Of a DNA stretch of 64,000 bases, positions 63,100 to 64,000 are shown in pieces (positions within the stretch are counted from its first letter, which is position 1; each line of letters begins with the position of its first letter). The notes beneath the pieces were generated by a model. It worked only from the letters and a program-made list of their open reading frames with translations. It was not told the DNA's origin and searched no databases. A program made the translations under genes and the position numbers. Origin of the DNA: Streptomyces albipurpureus (lineage in GTDB: Bacteria > Actinomycetota > Actinomycetes > Streptomycetales > Streptomycetaceae); contig NZ_JAMQAW010000036.1 of assembly GCF_023701525.1 (NCBI RefSeq), positions 366,102 through 430,101 on the forward strand, given 5' to 3'.

Positions 63100-63691
63100 C
63101 TTGGATCCTGCCGCCAGGCCCCGGCCGGTGCCGCTCCCAGGACACCGGGGTTCCGGCCTTCCGTAGGGGCCGCGCAGCCCGCTTTCCGTACGCCTACGCC
63201 CACAAGGTCCCGTCCTCGATACGGGTTTCCTGAGCGCGCCTGGGGGCCTTCGGACCCTCCCCGACCAGATCGCGTGCCTCTCTTCTCCCCCGCTCAGATC
63301 CGCGATGGTGAGAGGACTCACAACCTCGGGCAGCCTCGGGTCACCGCTGACCGCATCGCGCCGCCCGCCTGGTCCGGGCCATGGATGCGACTGACGCGCG
63401 CCAGGGGCAGCGGTCGTCGTCGGTGCCGGTGTCAGTACCGGTGTCAGTACCGGTGCCGGTGTACGAGGGGGCCAGCCGGGGTTAGCCCAGCAGGGGCAGT
63501 GGGATGACCTTGGAGAATCAGCTGTGCGGTTCGGCGAAGAGGTCTTCGGCGGGTTCGTGCTCGTCGTCCTGGCCGTCGTGATCGGTCCAGGCTCCGAAGG
63601 GTCTGGGCAGGCCGGGATCGTCGGCGCCGAACTGGAAGGCGCCGCCCTTGAGCCGGTGTTCGCCGGGGATCACCGGGTGCCCGCTTTGAGC
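63100..63691. other. Intergenic region after the tRNA hairpin
   Basis: No intact gene is visible. It contains a short repeat of GGTGTCAGTACC (63425-63460). Its right part (from about 63520) is open on the minus strand downstream of a recombinase relic and may be a remnant of another gene. Confidence 0.45.
63425..63460. repeat. 12-base direct repeats
   Basis: GGTGTCAGTACC occurs twice in tandem, flanked by related GGTGCC units. Confidence 0.7.
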
Positions 63692-63956
63692 TGGGCGGGG
63701 ATCGGCTGGCGCGGAGCTCCTGCGGGTCGGGGATGCGGTTGGAGAGGGTGCCGGGGCTGACGCCGAGGAGCTTGGCGATCGAGTGATCGAGTTCTCGGGG
63801 TTGGGGAGCATGTCGCGGGCGGCTTGATGATGTCCGCGTTGACGACGGTTGGCCGGCCGCCGACTTGGCGCGGGCGCGGGCGGCGGCCGGGCCCTCGCGG
63901 GTGCCGGAGACGATCAGCTCTCTGAATGATCGGCGTCCGGCGGCCGCCCCGAACAC
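63692..63956 (-). pseudogene. Decayed serine recombinase (Tn3-type resolvase/invertase) C-terminal region
   Basis: Read on the minus strand, one frame gives FRELIVSGTREGPAAARARA, another gives VGGRPTVVNADIIK, a third gives RDMLPNPENSIT, and the first frame returns with SIAKLLGVSPGTLSNRIPD. In intact resolvases these follow one another as the helix and the helix-turn-helix DNA-binding domain. Several single-base frameshifts have therefore broken the gene, and its catalytic domain is not seen before the window edge. It is a fossil of a transposon or plasmid. Confidence 0.75.
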
Positions 63957-64000
63957 CAGGATCGCCTCTGCGACGGGAGCCGGAGCGTCAGACCTGGTTG

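Overview
The window is chromosomal DNA from a Streptomyces. It is very GC rich, with strong G/C bias at third codon positions and frequent GTG/TTG starts. Several families are typical of streptomycetes: an SsgA-like sporulation protein, DasR-type operators beside N-acetylglucosamine PTS genes, a Mec/CysO/CysM cysteine pathway, class F sortases, DUF3618 and DUF6412 proteins, and an anti-sigma-type ATPase next to an XRE/TPR regulator. As I recall it, the gene order (PBP, gdx, GroES-like, DUF3618, bcp, tRNA-Leu, rdgB, rph, nag genes, cysM, clpS, secreted M6 protease, ssgG, hpd) is conserved core Streptomyces synteny. I see no biosynthetic cluster, prophage, CRISPR array or intact transposon.

Layout. 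0-10 kb: a secreted protein plus class F sortase, a HAD phosphatase, an LATTG-anchored surface protein, a Gfo/Idh/MocA oxidoreductase, a short YidC/Oxa1 insertase with a DUF6412 partner, a TPR/SEC-C protein and a DUF445 membrane protein. 10-16 kb: a DUF1707 regulator-like protein, a three-gene ABC-2 exporter and a class A penicillin-binding protein. 16-20 kb: a guanidinium exporter under a guanidine-III riboswitch, a GroES-like protein, DUF3618, peroxiredoxin, two translationally coupled HNH proteins and tRNA-Leu(UAG). 20-26 kb: rdgB, a lipoprotein, rph, and the nagF/nagE1/nagE2 PTS genes with three dre sites. 26-31 kb: an MBL hydrolase, then cysM-cysO preceded by a cysteine leader peptide, mec and an amino acid permease.

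31-41 kb: clpS-DUF2017, pncB, pncA, a secreted M6 metalloprotease and two RDD membrane proteins. 41-46 kb: Nudix, a HATPase, an XRE/TPR regulator, a YunG-like protein, ssgG, a VOC protein and a GlcD-type oxidase. 46-54 kb: a TPR protein, then a second class F sortase with a secreted partner downstream of an OmpR/histidine kinase pair, and hpd with a divergent Lrp/AsnC regulator. 54-63 kb: an ArsR-like regulator with an MFS pump, a Lon-like protease, an IclR regulator, a helicase and a second MFS pump. The right end holds a tRNA-Cys(GCA), a very long hairpin and a decayed serine recombinase.

The units that work together most clearly are these. The guanidine riboswitch controls its exporter. 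DasR operators flank the GlcNAc permease genes. A leader peptide lies upstream of the CysO/CysM genes, with Mec next to them. ClpS and DUF2017 form an overlapping pair. PncB and PncA are neighbours in NAD salvage. A two-component system lies directly upstream of a sortase and its secreted partner. A recurrent feature is the leaderless promoter: a TANNNT box ends 6-7 nt before an ATG or GTG in nine places. The least explained structures are the HNH pair with duplicated reader repeats, and two different tandem repeats that each begin on the stop codon of a minus-strand gene.
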